Part shown: piece by piece, positions 11,659-26,269 of the stretch
Layout of the letters: each line of letters opens with the position of its first letter
Position numbering within the stretch: position 1 is the first letter of the stretch
From: Euwallacea fornicatus
Taxonomy: Eukaryota; Arthropoda; Insecta; Coleoptera; Curculionidae
Direction of reading: 5' to 3'
NCBI RefSeq assembly: GCF_040115645.1
Contig: NW_027096042.1
Location: 496,001 to 560,000 of the forward strand
DNA: 64,000 nucleotides
Notes under the pieces: generated by a model
Database searches by the model: none
The model's input: the letters and a program-made list of their open reading frames with translations, nothing else
Told to the model about the DNA's origin: nothing
Translations under genes and position numbers: made by a program

Positions 11659-14093
11659 GTTTTCTAGAAAACGAGTAATTTATGTGCTGAAACACACATG
11701 TTTCGTGACTTTTCAAGTTTTGAACCTACGTAACTTCGGCAAATGAGCTACAACTACCTTCAAAATTTGACCACAGCATCACCTCGACGAGCTCTTTAAC
11801 ATGACAAATAAGGCTTCATTGTATCTTGGTGAGTTTTCCAGAAAACGAGTAATTTATGTGCACAAACACACTTCTTTCGTGACTTTTCAAGCTATGAACC
11901 TACGTAACTTCGGCAAATGAGCTCCAACTACCTTCAAAATTTGACCACAGAATCACCTCGACGAGTAATTTAACACGACTAATAAGGCTTCATTGTATCT
12001 TGGTGAATTTTCCAGAAAACGAGTAATTTATGTGCACAAACACACTTCTTTCGTGACTTTTCAAGCTATGAACCTACGTAACTTCGGCAAATGAGCTACA
12101 ACTACCTTCAAAATTTGACCACAGAATCACCTCGACGAGTAATTTAACACGACTAATAAGGCTTCATTGTATCTTGGTGAGTTTTCCAAAAAACGAGTAA
12201 TTTATATGCACAAACACACTTCTTTCGTGACTTTTCAAGCTTTGAACCTCCGTAACTTCGGCAAATGAGCTCCAACTACCTTCAAAATTTGACCACAGAA
12301 TCATCACGGTGAGCTCTTCATCATGACTCATAAGGCTTCATTGTATCTTGGTGAGTTTTCCAGAAAACGAGTAATTTATGTGCACAAACACACTTCTTTC
12401 GTGACTTTTCAAGCTATGAACCTACGTAACTTCGGCAAATGAGCTCCAACTACCTTCAAAATTTGACCACAGAATCACCTCGACGAACTCTTTAACATGA
12501 CAAATAAGGCTTCATTGTATCTTGGTGAGTTTTCTAGAAAACGAGTAATTTAAGTGCTCAAACACACATCTTTCGTGACTTTTCAAGTTTTGAACCTACG
12601 TAACTTCGGCAAATGAGCTCCAACTACCTTCAAAATTTGACCACAGAATCACCTCGACGAGTAATTTAACAAGACAAATAAGGCTTCATTGTATCTTGGT
12701 GAGTTTTCTAGAAACGAGTAATTTATATGCACAAACACACTTCTTTCGTGACTTTTCAAGCTATGAACCTACGTAACTTCGGAAAATGAGCTCCAACTAC
12801 CTTCAAAATTTGACCACAGAATCACCTCGACGAACTCTTTAACATGACAAATAAGGCTTCATTGTATCTTGGTGAGTTTTCTAGAAAACGAGTAATTTAT
12901 GTGCTCAAACACACATCTTTCGTGACTTTTCAAGTTTTGAACCTACGTAACTTCGGCAAATGAGCTCCAACTACCTTCAAAATTTGACCACAGAATCACC
13001 TCGACGAGCTCTTTAACATGACAAATAAGGCTTCATTGTATCTTGGTGAGTTTTCCAGAAAACGAGTAATTTATGTGCACAAACATACTTCTTTCGTGAC
13101 TTTTCAAGTTTTGAACCTCCGTAACTTCGGCAAATGAGCTCCAACTACCTTCAAAATTTGACCACAGAATCACCTCGACGAGTAATTTAACACGACTAAT
13201 AAGGCTTCATTGTATCTTGGTGAGTTTTCTAGAAAACGAGTAATTTATGTGCACAAACACACTTCTTTCGTGACTTTTCAAGCTTTGAACCTCCGTAACT
13301 TCGGCAAATGAGGTCCAACTACCTTCAAAATTTGACCACAGAATCATCACGGTGAGCTCTTCATCATGACTCATAAGGCTTCATTGTATCTTGGTGAGTT
13401 TTCCAGAAAACGAGTAATTTATGTGCTCAAACACACATCTTTCGTGACTTTTCAAGTTTTGAACCTACGTAACTACGGCAAATGAGCTCCAACTACCTTC
13501 AAAATTTGACCACAGAATCACCTCGACGAGTAATTTAACACGACTAATAAGGCTTCATTGTATCTTGGTGAGTTTTCTAGAAAACGAGTAATTTATGTGC
13601 TGAAACACACATGTTTCGTGACTTTTCAAGTTTTGAACCTCCGTAACTTCGGCAAATGTGCTTCAAATTGCTTAAAAAATTGATCATAGAATCACCTCAA
13701 CGAGCTCTTTTAAACGACTAAGAAGGCTTCATTGTATCTTGGTGAGTTTTCCAGAAAACGAGTAATTTATGTGCTCAAACACACATCTTTCGTGACTTTT
13801 CAAGTTTTGAACCTACGTAACTACGGCAAATGAGCTCCAACTACCTTCAAAATTTGACCACAGTATCACCTCGACGAGCTCTTTAACATGACAAATAAGG
13901 CTTCATTGTATCTTGGTGAGTTTTCCAGCAAACGAGTAATTTATGTGCACAAACATACTTCATTCGTGACTTTTCAAGTTTTGAACCTCCGTAACTTCGG
14001 CAAATGAGCTCCAACTACCTTCAAAATTTGACCACAGAATCACCTCGACGAGTAATTTAACACGACTAATAAGGCTTCATTGTATCTTGGTGA
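11659..14093 (+). repeat. Full 14-monomer higher-order unit, region B copy 1
   Basis: Order P-Q-Q2-W-q-V-Z-V-R-T-U-Y-U-S, length 2435 bp (14x174-1). The single shortened unit is Z at 12703. Private change: 'tttaagtgctc' in the V unit at 12529, where the other copies have 'tttatgtgctc'. The P unit has 'gcatcacc' and the last U unit has 'gtatcacc', as in the other region-B copies. Confidence 0.88.
12703..12875 (+). repeat. First of twenty 173-bp monomers (Z type)
   Basis: The A-run at unit positions 10-13 has lost one A, giving 'ctagaaacgag'. All twenty units also have 'tatatgc' instead of 'tatgtgc' at 24-29. Starts: 12703, 17748, 19835, 22792, 25227, 30272, 31141, 33228, 37055, 41056, 42621, 44186, 47665, 52884, 55145, 56014, 56187, 57404, 60709 and 63144. 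Four body types follow this head: 'cttcggaaaatg' (6 units), 'tgtgcttcaaattgct' (4), 'gttttgaacctacg' (2) and 'gctatgaacctacg' with 'ggcaaatg' (8). None occurs in region A. Confidence 0.9.
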
Positions 14094-16703
14094 GTTTTCT
14101 AGAAAACGAGTAATTTATGTGCTGAAACACACATGTTTCGTGACTTTTCAAGTTTTGAACCTACGTAACTTCGGCAAATGAGCTACAACTACCTTCAAAA
14201 TTTGACCACAGCATCACCTCGACGAGCTCTTTAACATGACAAATAAGGCTTCATTGTATCTTGGTGAGTTTTCCAGAAAACGAGTAATTTATGTGCACAA
14301 ACACACTTCTTTCGTGACTTTTCAAGCTATGAACCTACGTAACTTCGGCAAATGAGCTCCAACTACCTTCAAAATTTGACCACAGAATCACCTCGACGAG
14401 TAATTTAACACGACTAATAAGGCTTCATTGTATCTTGGTGAATTTTCCAGAAAACGAGTAATTTATGTGCACAAACACACTTCTTTCGTGACTTTTCAAG
14501 CTATGAACCTACGTAACTTCGGCAAATGAGCTACAACTACCTTCAAAATTTGACCACAGAATCACCTCGACGAGTAATTTAACACGACTAATAAGGCTTC
14601 ATTGTATCTTGGTGAGTTTTCCAAAAAACGAGTAATTTATATGCACAAACACACTTCTTTCGTGACTTTTCAAGCTTTGAACCTCCGTAACTTCGGCAAA
14701 TGAGCTCCAACTACCTTCAAAATTTGACCACAGAATCATCACGGTGAGCTCTTCATCATGACTCATAAGGCTTCATTGTATCTTGGTGAGTTTTCCAGAA
14801 AACGAGTAATTTATGTGCACAAACACACTTCTTTCGTGACTTTTCAAGCTATGAACCTACGTAACTTCGGCAAATGAGCTCCAACTACCTTCAAAATTTG
14901 ACCACAGAATCACCTCGACGAGTAATTTAACACGACTAATAAGGCTTCATTGTATCTTGGTGAGTTTTCCAGAAAACGAGTAATTTATGTGCTCAAACAC
15001 ACATCTTTCGTGACTTTTCAAGTTTTGAACCTACGTAACTACGGCAAATGAGCTCCAACTACCTTCAAAATTTGACCACAGTATCACCTCGACGAGCTCT
15101 TTAACATGACAAATAAGGCTTCATTGTATCTTGGTGAGTTTTCCAGCAAACGAGTAATTTATGTGCACAAACATACTTCATTCGTGACTTTTCAAGTTTT
15201 GAACCTCCGTAACTTCGGCAAATGAGCTCCAACTACCTTCAAAATTTGACCACAGAATCACCTCGACGAGTAATTTAACACGACTAATAAGGCTTCATTG
15301 TATCTTGGTGAGTTTTCTAGAAAACGAGTAATTTATGTGCTGACACACACATGTTTCGTGACTTTTCAAGTTTTGAACCTACGTAACTTCGGCAAATGAG
15401 CTACAACTACCTTCAAAATTTGACCACAGCATCACCTCGACGAGCTCTTTAACATGACAAATAAGGCTTCATTGTATCTTGGTGAGTTTTCCAAAAAACG
15501 AGTAATTTATATGCACAAACACACTTCTTTCGTGACTTTTCAAGCTTTGAACCTCCGTAACTTCGGCAAATGAGCTCCAACTACCTTCAAAATTTGACCA
15601 CAGAATCATCACGGTGAGCTCTTCATCATGACTCATAAGGCTTCATTGTATCTTGGTGAGTTTTCCAGAAAACGAGTAATTTATGTGCACAAACACACTT
15701 CTTTCGTGACTTTTCAAGCTATGAACCTACGTAACTTCGGCAAATGAGCTCCAACTACCTTCAAAATTTGACCACAGAATCACCTCGACGAGTAATTTAA
15801 CACGACTAATAAGGCTTCATTGTATCTTGGTGAGTTTTCTAGAAAACGAGTAATTTATGTGCTGAAACACACATGTTTCGTGACTTTTCAAGTTTTGAAC
15901 CTACGTAACTTCGGCAAATGAGCTACAACTACCTTCAAAATTTGACCACAGCATCACCTCGACGAGCTCTTTAACATGACAAATAAGGCTTCATTGTATC
16001 TTGGTGAGTTTTCCAGAAAACGAGTAATTTATGTGCACAAACACACTTCTTTCGTGACTTTTCAAGCTATGAACCTACGTAACTTCGGCAAATGAGCTCC
16101 AACTACCTTCAAAATTTGACCACAGAATCACCTCGACGAGTAATTTAACACGACTAATAAGGCTTCATTGTATCTTGGTGAGTTTTCTAGAAAACGAGTA
16201 ATTTATGTGCACAAACACACTTCTTTCGTGACTTTTCAAGCTTTGAACCTCCGTAACTTCGGCAAATGAGGTCCAACTACCTTCAAAATTTGACCACAGA
16301 ATCATCACGGTGAGCTCTTCATCATGACTCATAAGGCTTCATTGTATCTTGGTGAGTTTTCCAGAAAACGAGTAATTTATGTGCTCAAACACACATCTTT
16401 CGTGACTTTTCAAGTTTTGAACCTACGTAACTACGGCAAATGAGCTCCAACTACCTTCAAAATTTGACCACAGTATCACCTCGACGAGCTCTTTAACATG
16501 ACAAATAAGGCTTCATTGTATCTTGGTGAGTTTTCCAGCAAACGAGTAATTTATGTGCACAAACATACTTCATTCGTGACTTTTCAAGTTTTGAACCTCC
16601 GTAACTTCGGCAAATGAGCTCCAACTACCTTCAAAATTTGACCACAGAATCACCTCGACGAGTAATTTAACACGACTAATAAGGCTTCATTGTATCTTGG
16701 TGA

Positions 16704-18790
16704 GTTTTCTAGAAAACGAGTAATTTATGTGCTGAAACACACATGTTTCGTGACTTTTCAAGTTTTGAACCTACGTAACTTCGGCAAATGAGCTACAACT
16801 ACCTTCAAAATTTGACCACAGCATCACCTCGACGAGCTCTTTAACATGACAAATAAGGCTTCATTGTATCTTGGTGAGTTTTCCAGAAAACGAGTAATTT
16901 ATGTGCACAAACACACTTCTTTCGTGACTTTTCAAGCTATGAACCTACGTAACTTCGGCAAATGAGCTCCAACTACCTTCAAAATTTGACCACAGAATCA
17001 CCTCGACGAGTAATTTAACACGACTAATAAGGCTTCATTGTATCTTGGTGAATTTTCCAGAAAACGAGTAATTTATGTGCACAAACACACTTCTTTCGTG
17101 ACTTTTCAAGCTATGAACCTACGTAACTTCGGCAAATGAGCTACAACTACCTTCAAAATTTGACCACAGAATCACCTCGACGAGTAATTTAACACGACTA
17201 ATAAGGCTTCATTGTATCTTGGTGAGTTTTCCAAAAAACGAGTAATTTATATGCACAAACACACTTCTTTCGTGACTTTTCAAGCTTTGAACCTCCGTAA
17301 CTTCGGCAAATGAGCTCCAACTACCTTCAAAATTTGACCACAGAATCATCACGGTGAGCTCTTCATCATGACTCATAAGGCTTCATTGTATCTTGGTGAG
17401 TTTTCCAGAAAACGAGTAATTTATGTGCACAAACACACTTCTTTCGTGACTTTTCAAGCTATGAACCTACGTAACTTCGGCAAATGAGCTCCAACTACCT
17501 TCAAAATTTGACCACAGAATCACCTCGACGAACTCTTTAACATGACAAATAAGGCTTCATTGTATCTTGGTGAGTTTTCTAGAAAACGAGTAATTTATGT
17601 GCTCAAACACACATCTTTCGTGACTTTTCAAGTTTTGAACCTACGTAACTTCGGCAAATGAGCTCCAACTACCTTCAAAATTTGACCACAGAATCACCTC
17701 GACGAGTAATTTAACAAGACAAATAAGGCTTCATTGTATCTTGGTGAGTTTTCTAGAAACGAGTAATTTATATGCACAAACACACTTCTTTCGTGACTTT
17801 TCAAGCTATGAACCTACGTAACTTCGGAAAATGAGCTCCAACTACCTTCAAAATTTGACCACAGAATCACCTCGACGAACTCTTTAACATGACAAATAAG
17901 GCTTCATTGTATCTTGGTGAGTTTTCTAGAAAACGAGTAATTTATGTGCTCAAACACACATCTTTCGTGACTTTTCAAGTTTTGAACCTACGTAACTTCG
18001 GCAAATGAGCTCCAACTACCTTCAAAATTTGACCACAGAATCACCTCGACGAGCTCTTTAACATGACAAATAAGGCTTCATTGTATCTTGGTGAGTTTTC
18101 CAGAAAACGAGTAATTTATGTGCACAAACACACTTCTTTCGTGACTTTTCAAGCTATGAACCTACGTAACTTCGGCAAATGAGCTCCAACTACCTTCAAA
18201 ATTTGACCACAGAATCACCTCGACGAGTAATTTAACACGACTAATAAGGCTTCATTGTATCTTGGTGAGTTTTCTAGAAAACGAGTAATTTATTTGCACA
18301 AACACACTTCTTTCGTGACTTTTCAAGCTTTGAACCTCCGTAACTTCGGCAAATGAGGTCCAACTACCTTCAAAATTTGACCACAGAATCATCACGGTGA
18401 GCTCTTCATCATGACTCATAAGGCTTCATTGTATCTTGGTGAGTTTTCCAGAAAACGAGTAATTTATGTGCTCAAACACACATCTTTCGTGACTTTTCAA
18501 GTTTTGAACCTACGTAACTACGGCAAATAAGCTCCAACTACCTTCAAAATTTGACCACAGTATCACCTCGACGAGCTCTTTAACATGACAAATAAGGCTT
18601 CATTGTATCTTGGTGAGTTTTCCAGCAAACGAGTAATTTATGTGCACAAACATACTTCATTCGTGACTTTTCAAGTTTTGAACCTCCGTAACTTCGGCAA
18701 ATGAGCTCCAACTACCTTCAAAATTTGACCACAGAATCACCTCGACGAGTAATTTAACACGACTAATAAGGCTTCATTGTATCTTGGTGA
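16704..18790 (+). repeat. 12-monomer region-B derivative
   Basis: Order P-Q-Q2-W-q-V-Z-V-Q-T-U-S, 2087 bp. The first eight units match the core of the full repeat. The R unit is replaced by Q, and the Y-U pair before S is missing. Private changes are 'tttatttgcac' in T (18269) and 'caaataagctcc' in U (18443). The eight-monomer core (1391 bp) occurs five times, at 11659, 16704, 18791, 21748 and 24183. Confidence 0.85.
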
Positions 18791-20877
18791 GTTTTCTAGA
18801 AAACGAGTAATTTATGTGCTGAAACACACATGTTTCGTGACTTTTCAAGTTTTGAACCTACGTAACTTCGGCAAATGAGCTACAACTACCTTCAAAATTT
18901 GACCACAGCATCACCTCGACGAGCTCTTTAACATGACAAATAAGGCTTCATTGTATCTTGGTGAGTTTTCCAGAAAACGAGTAGTTTATGTGCACAAACA
19001 CACTTCTTTCGTGACTTTTCAAGCTATGAACCTACGTAACTTCGGCAAATGAGCTCCAACTACCTTCAAAATTTGACCACAGAATCACCTCGACGAGTAA
19101 TTTAACACGACTAATAAGGCTTCATTGTATCTTGGTGAATTTTCCAGAAAACGAGTAATTTATGTGCACAAACACACTTCTTTCGTGACTTTTCAAGCTA
19201 TGAACCTACGTAACTTCGGCAAATGAGCTACAACTACCTTCAAAATTTGACCACAGAATCACCTCGACGAGTAATTTAACACGACTAATAAGGCTTCATT
19301 GTATCTTGGTGAGTTTTCCAAAAAACGAGTAATTTATATGCACAAACACACTTCTTTCGTGACTTTTCAAGCTTTGAACCTCCGTAACTTCGGCAAATGA
19401 GCTCCAACTACCTTCAAAATTTGACCACAGAATCATCACGGTGAGCTCTTCATCATGACTCATAAGGCTTCATTGTATCTTGGTGAGTTTTCCAGAAAAC
19501 GAGTAATTTATGTGCACAAACACACTTCTTTCGTGACTTTTCAAGCTATGAACCTACGTAACTTCGGCAAATGAGCTCCAACTACCTTCAAAATTTGACC
19601 ACAGAATCACCTCGACGAACTCTTTAACATGACAAATAAGGCTTCATTGTATCTTGGTGAGTTTTCTAGAAAACGAGTAATTTATGTGCTCAAACACACA
19701 TCTTTCGTGACTTTTCAAGTTTTGAACCTACGTAACTTCGGCAAATGAGCTCCAACTACCTTCAAAATTTGACCACAGAATCACCTCGACGAGTAATTTA
19801 ACAAGACAAATAAGGCTTCATTGTATCTTGGTGAGTTTTCTAGAAACGAGTAATTTATATGCACAAACACACTTCTTTCGTGACTTTTCAAGCTATGAAC
19901 CTACGTAACTTCGGAAAATGAGCTCCAACTACCTTCAAAATTTGACCACAGAATCACCTCGACGAACTCTTTAACATGACAAATAAGGCTTCATTGTATC
20001 TTGGTGAGTTTTCTAGAAAACGAGTAATTTATGTGCTCAAACACACATCTTTCGTGACTTTTCAAGTTTTGAACCTACGTAACTTCGGCAAATGAGCTCC
20101 AACTACCTTCAAAATTTGACCACAGAATCACCTCGACGAGCTCTTTAACATGACAAATAAGGCTTCATTGTATCTTGGTGAGTTTTCCAGAAAACGAGTA
20201 ATTTATGTGCACAAACATACTTCTTTCGTGACTTTTCAAGTTTTGAACCTCCGTAACTTCGGCAAATGAGCTCCAACTACCTTCAAAATTTGACCACAGA
20301 ATCACCTCGACGAGTAATTTAACACGACTAATAAGGCTTCATTGTATCTTGGTGAGTTTTCTAGAAAACGAGTAATTTATGTGCACAAACACACTTCTTT
20401 CGTGACTTTTCAAGCTTTGAACCTCCGTAACTTCGGCAAATGAGGTCCAACTACCTTCAAAATTTGACCACAGAATCATCACGGTGAGCTCTTCATCATG
20501 ACTCATAAGGCTTCATTGTATCTTGGTGAGTTTTCTAGAAAACGAGTAATTTATGTGCACAAACACACTTCTTTCGTGACTTTTCAAGCTTTGAACCTCC
20601 GTAACTTCGGCAAATGAGGTCCAACTACCTTCAAAATTTGACCACAGAATCATCACGGTGAGCTCTTCATCATGACTCATAAGGCTTCATTGTATCTTGG
20701 TGAGTTTTCCAGAAAACGAGTAATTTATGTGCACAAACACACTTCTTTCGTGACTTTTCAAGCTATGAACCTACGTAACTTCGGCAAATGAGCTCCAACT
20801 ACCTTCAAAATTTGACCACAGAATCACCTCGACGAGTAATTTAACACGACTAATAAGGCTTCATTGTATCTTGGTGA
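18791..20877 (+). repeat. 12-monomer region-B derivative with T-T duplication
   Basis: Order P-Q-Q2-W-q-V-Z-V-R-T-T-Q, 2087 bp. The two T units at 20356 and 20530 are identical by eye. The block then jumps through a Q unit to a new P at 20878 without the usual S, one of only two visible P units not preceded by S (the other is at 15834). Private change: 'gagtagtttatg' in the Q unit at 18965. Confidence 0.84.
20356..20703 (+). repeat. Identical tandem pair of T monomers
   Basis: The units at 20356-20529 and 20530-20703 match base for base, including 'gaggtcc' and the tail 'tcatcacggtgagctcttc'. This is a likely recent one-unit duplication by unequal crossover. Confidence 0.88.
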
Positions 20878-21747
20878 GTTTTCTAGAAAACGAGTAATTT
20901 ATGTGCTGAAACACACATGTTTCGTGACTTTTCAAGTTTTGAACCTACGTAACTTCGGCAAATGAGCTACAACTACCTTCAAAATTTGACCACAGCATCA
21001 CCTCGACGAGCTCTTTAACATGACAAATAAGGCTTCATTGTATCTTGGTGAGTTTTCCAGAAAACGAGTAATTTATGTGCACAAACACACTTCTTTCGTG
21101 ACTTTTCAAGCTATGAACCTACGTAACTTCGGCAAATGAGCTCCAACTACCTTCAAAATTTGACCACAGAATCACCTCGACGAGTAATTTAACACGACTA
21201 ATAAGGCTTCATTGTATCTTGGTGAGTTTTCTAGAAAACGAGTAATTTATGTGCACAAACACACTTCTTTCGTGACTTTTCAAGCTTTGAACCTCCGTAA
21301 CTTCGGCAAATGAGGTCCAACTACCTTCAAAATTTGACCACAGAATCATCACGGTGAGCTCTTCATCATGACTCATAAGGCTTCATTGTATCTTGGTGAG
21401 TTTTCCAGAAAACGAGTAATTTATGTGCTCAAACACACATCTTTCGTGACTTTTCAAGTTTTGAACCTACGTAACTACGGCAAATGAGCTCCAACTACCT
21501 TCAAAATTTGACCACAGTATCACCTCGACGAGCTCTTTAACATGACAAATAAGGCTTCATTGTATCTTGGTGAGTTTTCCAGCAAACGAGTAATTTATGT
21601 GCACAAACATACTTCATTCGTGACTTTTCAAGTTTTGAACCTCCGTAACTTCGGCAAATGAGCTCCAACTACCTTCAAAATTTGACCACAGAATCACCTC
21701 GACGAGTAATTTAACACGACTAATAAGGCTTCATTGTATCTTGGTGA

Positions 21748-24182
21748 GTTTTCTAGAAAACGAGTAATTTATGTGCTGAAACACACATGTTTCGTGACTT
21801 TTCAAGTTTTGAACCTACGTAACTTCGGCAAATGAGCTACAACTACCTTCAAAATTTGACCACAGCATCACCTCGACGAGCTCTTTAACATGACAAATAA
21901 GGCTTCATTGTATCTTGGTGAGTTTTCCAGAAAACGAGTAATTTATGTGCACAAACACACTTCTTTCGTGACTTTTCAAGCTATGAACCTACGTAACTTC
22001 GGCAAATGAGCTCCAACTACCTTCAAAATTTGACCACAGAATCACCTCGACGAGTAATTTAACACGACTAATAAGGCTTCATTGTATCTTGGTGAATTTT
22101 CCAGAAAACGAGTAATTTATGTGCACAAACACACTTCTTTCGTGACTTTTCAAGCTATGAACCTACGTAACTTCGGCAAATGAGCTACAACTACCTTCAA
22201 AATTTGACCACAGAATCACCTCGACGAGTAATTTAACACGACTAATAAGGCTTCATTGTATCTTGGTGAGTTTTCCAAAAAACGAGTAATTTATATGCAC
22301 AAACACACTTCTTTCGTGACTTTTCAAGCTTTGAACCTCCGTAACTTCGGCAAATGAGCTCCAACTACCTTCAAAATTTGACCACAGAATCATCACGGTG
22401 AGCTCTTCATCATGACTCATAAGGCTTCATTGTATCTTGGTGAGTTTTCCAGAAAACGAGTAATTTATGTGCACAAACACACTTCTTTCGTGACTTTTCA
22501 AGCTATGAACCTACGTAACTTCGGCAAATGAGCTCCAACTACCTTCAAAATTTGACCACAGAATCAGCTCGACGAACTCTTTAACATGACAAATAAGGCT
22601 TCATTGTATCTTGGTGAGTTTTCTAGAAAACGAGTAATTTATGTGCTCAAACACACATCTTTCGTGACTTTTCAAGTTTTGAACCTACGTAACTTCGGCA
22701 AATGAGCTCCAACTACCTTCAAAATTTGACCACAGAATCACCTCGACGAGTAATTTAACAAGACAAATAAGGCTTCATTGTATCTTGGTGAGTTTTCTAG
22801 AAACGAGTAATTTATATGCACAAACACACTTCTTTCGTGACTTTTCAAGCTATGAACCTACGTAACTTCGGAAAATGAGCTCCAACTACCTTCAAAATTT
22901 GACCACAGAATCACCTCGACGAACTCTTTAACATGACAAATAAGGCTTCATTGTATCTTGGTGAGTTTTCTAGAAAACGAGTAATTTATGTGCTCAAACA
23001 CACATCTTTCGTGACTTTTCAAGTTTTGAACCTACGTAACTTCGGCAAATGAGCTCCAACTACCTTCAAAATTTGACCACAGAATCACCTCGACGAGCTC
23101 TTTAACATGACAAATAAGGCTTCATTGTATCTTGGTGAGTTTTCCAGAAAACGAGTAATTTATGTGCACAAACATACTTCTTTCGTGACTTTTCAAGTTT
23201 TGAACCTCCGTAACTTCGGCAAATGAGCTCCAACTACCTTCAAAATTTGACCACAGAATCACCTCGACGAGTAATTTAACACGACTAATAAGGCTTCATT
23301 GTATCTTGGTGAGTTTTCTAGAAAACGAGTAATTTATGTGCACAAACACACTTCTTTCGTGACTTTTCAAGCTTTGAACCTCCGTAACTTCGGCAAATGA
23401 GGTCCAACTACCTTCAAAATTTGACCACAGAATCATCACGGTGAGCTCTTCATCATGACTCATAAGGCTTCATTGTATCTTGGTGAGTTTTCCAGAAAAC
23501 GAGTAATTTATGTGCTCAAACACACATCTTTCGTGACTTTTCAAGTTTTGAACCTACGTAACTACGGCAAATGAGCTCCAACTACCTTCAAAATTTGACC
23601 ACAGAATCACCTCGACGAGTAATTTAACACGACTAATAAGGCTTCATTGTATCTTGGTGAGTTTTCTAGAAAACGAGTAATTTATGTGCTGAAACACACA
23701 TGTTTCGTGACTTTTCAAGTTTTGAACCTCCGTAACTTCGGCAAATGTGCTTCAAATTGCTTAAAAAATTGATCATAGAATCACCTCAACGAGCTCTTTT
23801 AAACGACTAAGAAGGCTTCATTGTATCTTGGTGAGTTTTCCAGAAAACGAGTAATTTATGTGCTCAAACACACATCTTTCGTGACTTTTCAAGTTTTGAA
23901 CCTACGTAACTACGGCAAATGAGCTCCAACTACCTTCAAAATTTGACCACAGTATCACCTCGACGAGCTCTTTAACATGACAAATAAGGCTTCATTGTAT
24001 CTTGGTGAGTTTTCCAGCAAACGAGTAATTTATGTGCACAAACATACTTCATTCGTGACTTTTCAAGTTTTGAACCTCCGTAACTTCGGCAAATGAGCTC
24101 CAACTACCTTCAAAATTTGACCACAGAATCACCTCGACGAGTAATTTAACACGACTAATAAGGCTTCATTGTATCTTGGTGA
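21748..24182 (+). repeat. Full 14-monomer higher-order unit, region B copy 2
   Basis: Same order and same 2435-bp length as the copy at 11659, with Z at 22792. It is followed directly by a 12-monomer copy at 24183-26269 that breaks off after Y, so the two form a tandem pair with an exact 2435-bp offset. Private change: 'gaatcagctcg' in the q unit starting at 22444. Confidence 0.88.
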
Positions 24183-26269
24183 GTTTTCTAGAAAACGAGT
24201 AATTTATGTGCTGAAACACACATGTTTCGTGACTTTTCAAGTTTTGAACCTACGTAACTTCGGCAAATGAGCTACAACTACCTTCAAAATTTGACCACAG
24301 CATCACCTCGACGAGCTCTTTAACATGACAAATAAGGCTTCATTGTATCTTGGTGAGTTTTCCAGAAAACGAGTAATTTATGTGCACAAACACACTTCTT
24401 TCGTGACTTTTCAAGCTATGAACCTACGTAACTTCGGCAAATGAGCTCCAACTACCTTCAAAATTTGACCACAGAATCACCTCGACGAGTAATTTAACAC
24501 GACTAATAAGGCTTCATTGTATCTTGGTGAATTTTCCAGAAAACGAGTAATTTATGTGCACAAACACACTTCTTTCGTGACTTTTCAAGCTATGAACCTA
24601 CGTAACTTCGGCAAATGAGCTACAACTACCTTCAAAATTTGACCACAGAATCACCTCGACGAGTAATTTAACACGACTAATAAGGCTTCATTGTATCTTG
24701 GTGAGTTTTCCAAAAAACGAGTAATTTATATGCACAAACACACTTCTTTCGTGACTTTTCAAGCTTTGAACCTCCGTAACTTCGGCAAATGAGCTCCAAC
24801 TACCTTCAAAATTTGACCACAGAATCATCACGGTGAGCTCTTCATCATGACTCATAAGGCTTCATTGTATCTTGGTGAGTTTTCCAGAAAACGAGTAATT
24901 TATGTGCACAAACACACTTCTTTCGTGACTTTTCAAGCTATGAACCTACGTAACTTCGGCAAATGAGCTCCAACTACCTTCAAAATTTGACCACAGAATC
25001 ACCTCGACGAACTCTTTAACATGACAAATAAGGCTTCATTGTATCTTGGTGAGTTTTCTAGAAAACGAGTAATTTATGTGCTCAAACACACATCTTTCGT
25101 GACTTTTCAAGTTTTGAACCTACGTAACTTCGGCAAATGAGCTCCAACTACCTTCAAAATTTGACCACAGAATCACCTCGACGAGTAATTTAACAAGACA
25201 AATAAGGCTTCATTGTATCTTGGTGAGTTTTCTAGAAACGAGTAATTTATATGCACAAACACACTTCTTTCGTGACTTTTCAAGCTATGAACCTACGTAA
25301 CTTCGGAAAATGAGCTCCAACTACCTTCAAAATTTGACCACAGAATCACCTCGACGAACTCTTTAACATGACAAATAAGGCTTCATTGTATCTTGGTGAG
25401 TTTTCTAGAAAACGAGTAATTTATGTGCTCAAACACACATCTTTCGTGACTTTTCAAGTTTTGAACCTACGTAACTTCGGCAAATGAGCTCCAACTACCT
25501 TCAAAATTTGACCACAGAATCACCTCGACGAGCTCTTTAACATGACAAATAAGGCTTCATTGTATCTTGGTGAGTTTTCCAGAAAACGAGTAATTTATGT
25601 GCACAAACATACTTCTTTCGTGACTTTTCAAGTTTTGAACCTCCGTAACTTCGGCAAATGAGCTCCAACTACCTTCAAAATTTGACCACAGAATCACCTC
25701 GACGAGTAATTTAACACGACTAATAAGGCTTCATTGTATCTTGGTGAGTTTTCTAGAAAACGAGTAATTTATGTGCACAAACACACTTCTTTCGTGACTT
25801 TTCAAGCTTTGAACCTCCGTAACTTCGGCAAATGAGGTCCAACTACCTTCAAAATTTGACCACAGAATCATCACGGTGAGCTCTTCATCATGACTCATAA
25901 GGCTTCATTGTATCTTGGTGAGTTTTCCAGAAAACGAGTAATTTATGTGCTCAAACACACATCTTTCGTGACTTTTCAAGTTTTGAACCTACGTAACTAC
26001 GGCAAATGAGCTCCAACTACCTTCAAAATTTGACCACAGAATCACCTCGACGAGTAATTTAACACGACTAATAAGGCTTCATTGTATCTTGGTGAGTTTT
26101 CTAGAAAACGAGTAATTTATGTGCTGAAACACACATGTTTCGTGACTTTTCAAGTTTTGAACCTCCGTAACTTCGGCAAATGTGCTTCAAATTGCTTAAA
26201 AAATTGATCATAGAATCACCTCAACGAGCTCTTTTAAACGACTAAGAAGGCTTCATTGTATCTTGATGA

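Larger units (their letters stand above)
9223..26269 (+). repeat. Region B: 14-monomer (2435-bp) higher-order repeat and its deletion derivatives
   Basis: Ninety-eight monomers. The full order is P-Q-Q2-W-q-V-Z-V-R-T-U-Y-U-S, which is 14 units with one 173-bp Z unit, giving 2435 bp. Segments: 9223-11310 (12 units, lacking V-Z), 11311-11658 (U-S), 11659-14093 (full), 14094-15311 (7), 15312-15833 (P-W-Q), 15834-16703 (P-Q-T-U-S), 16704-18790 (12), 18791-20877 (12), 20878-21747 (P-Q-T-U-S), 21748-24182 (full) and 24183-26269 (12, ending at Y). Markers are 'gcatcacc' in P, 'gtatcacc' in U and 'ggtgaattttcc' at the start of Q2. Copies differ mostly by whole missing monomers and a few private base changes. 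Confidence 0.87.
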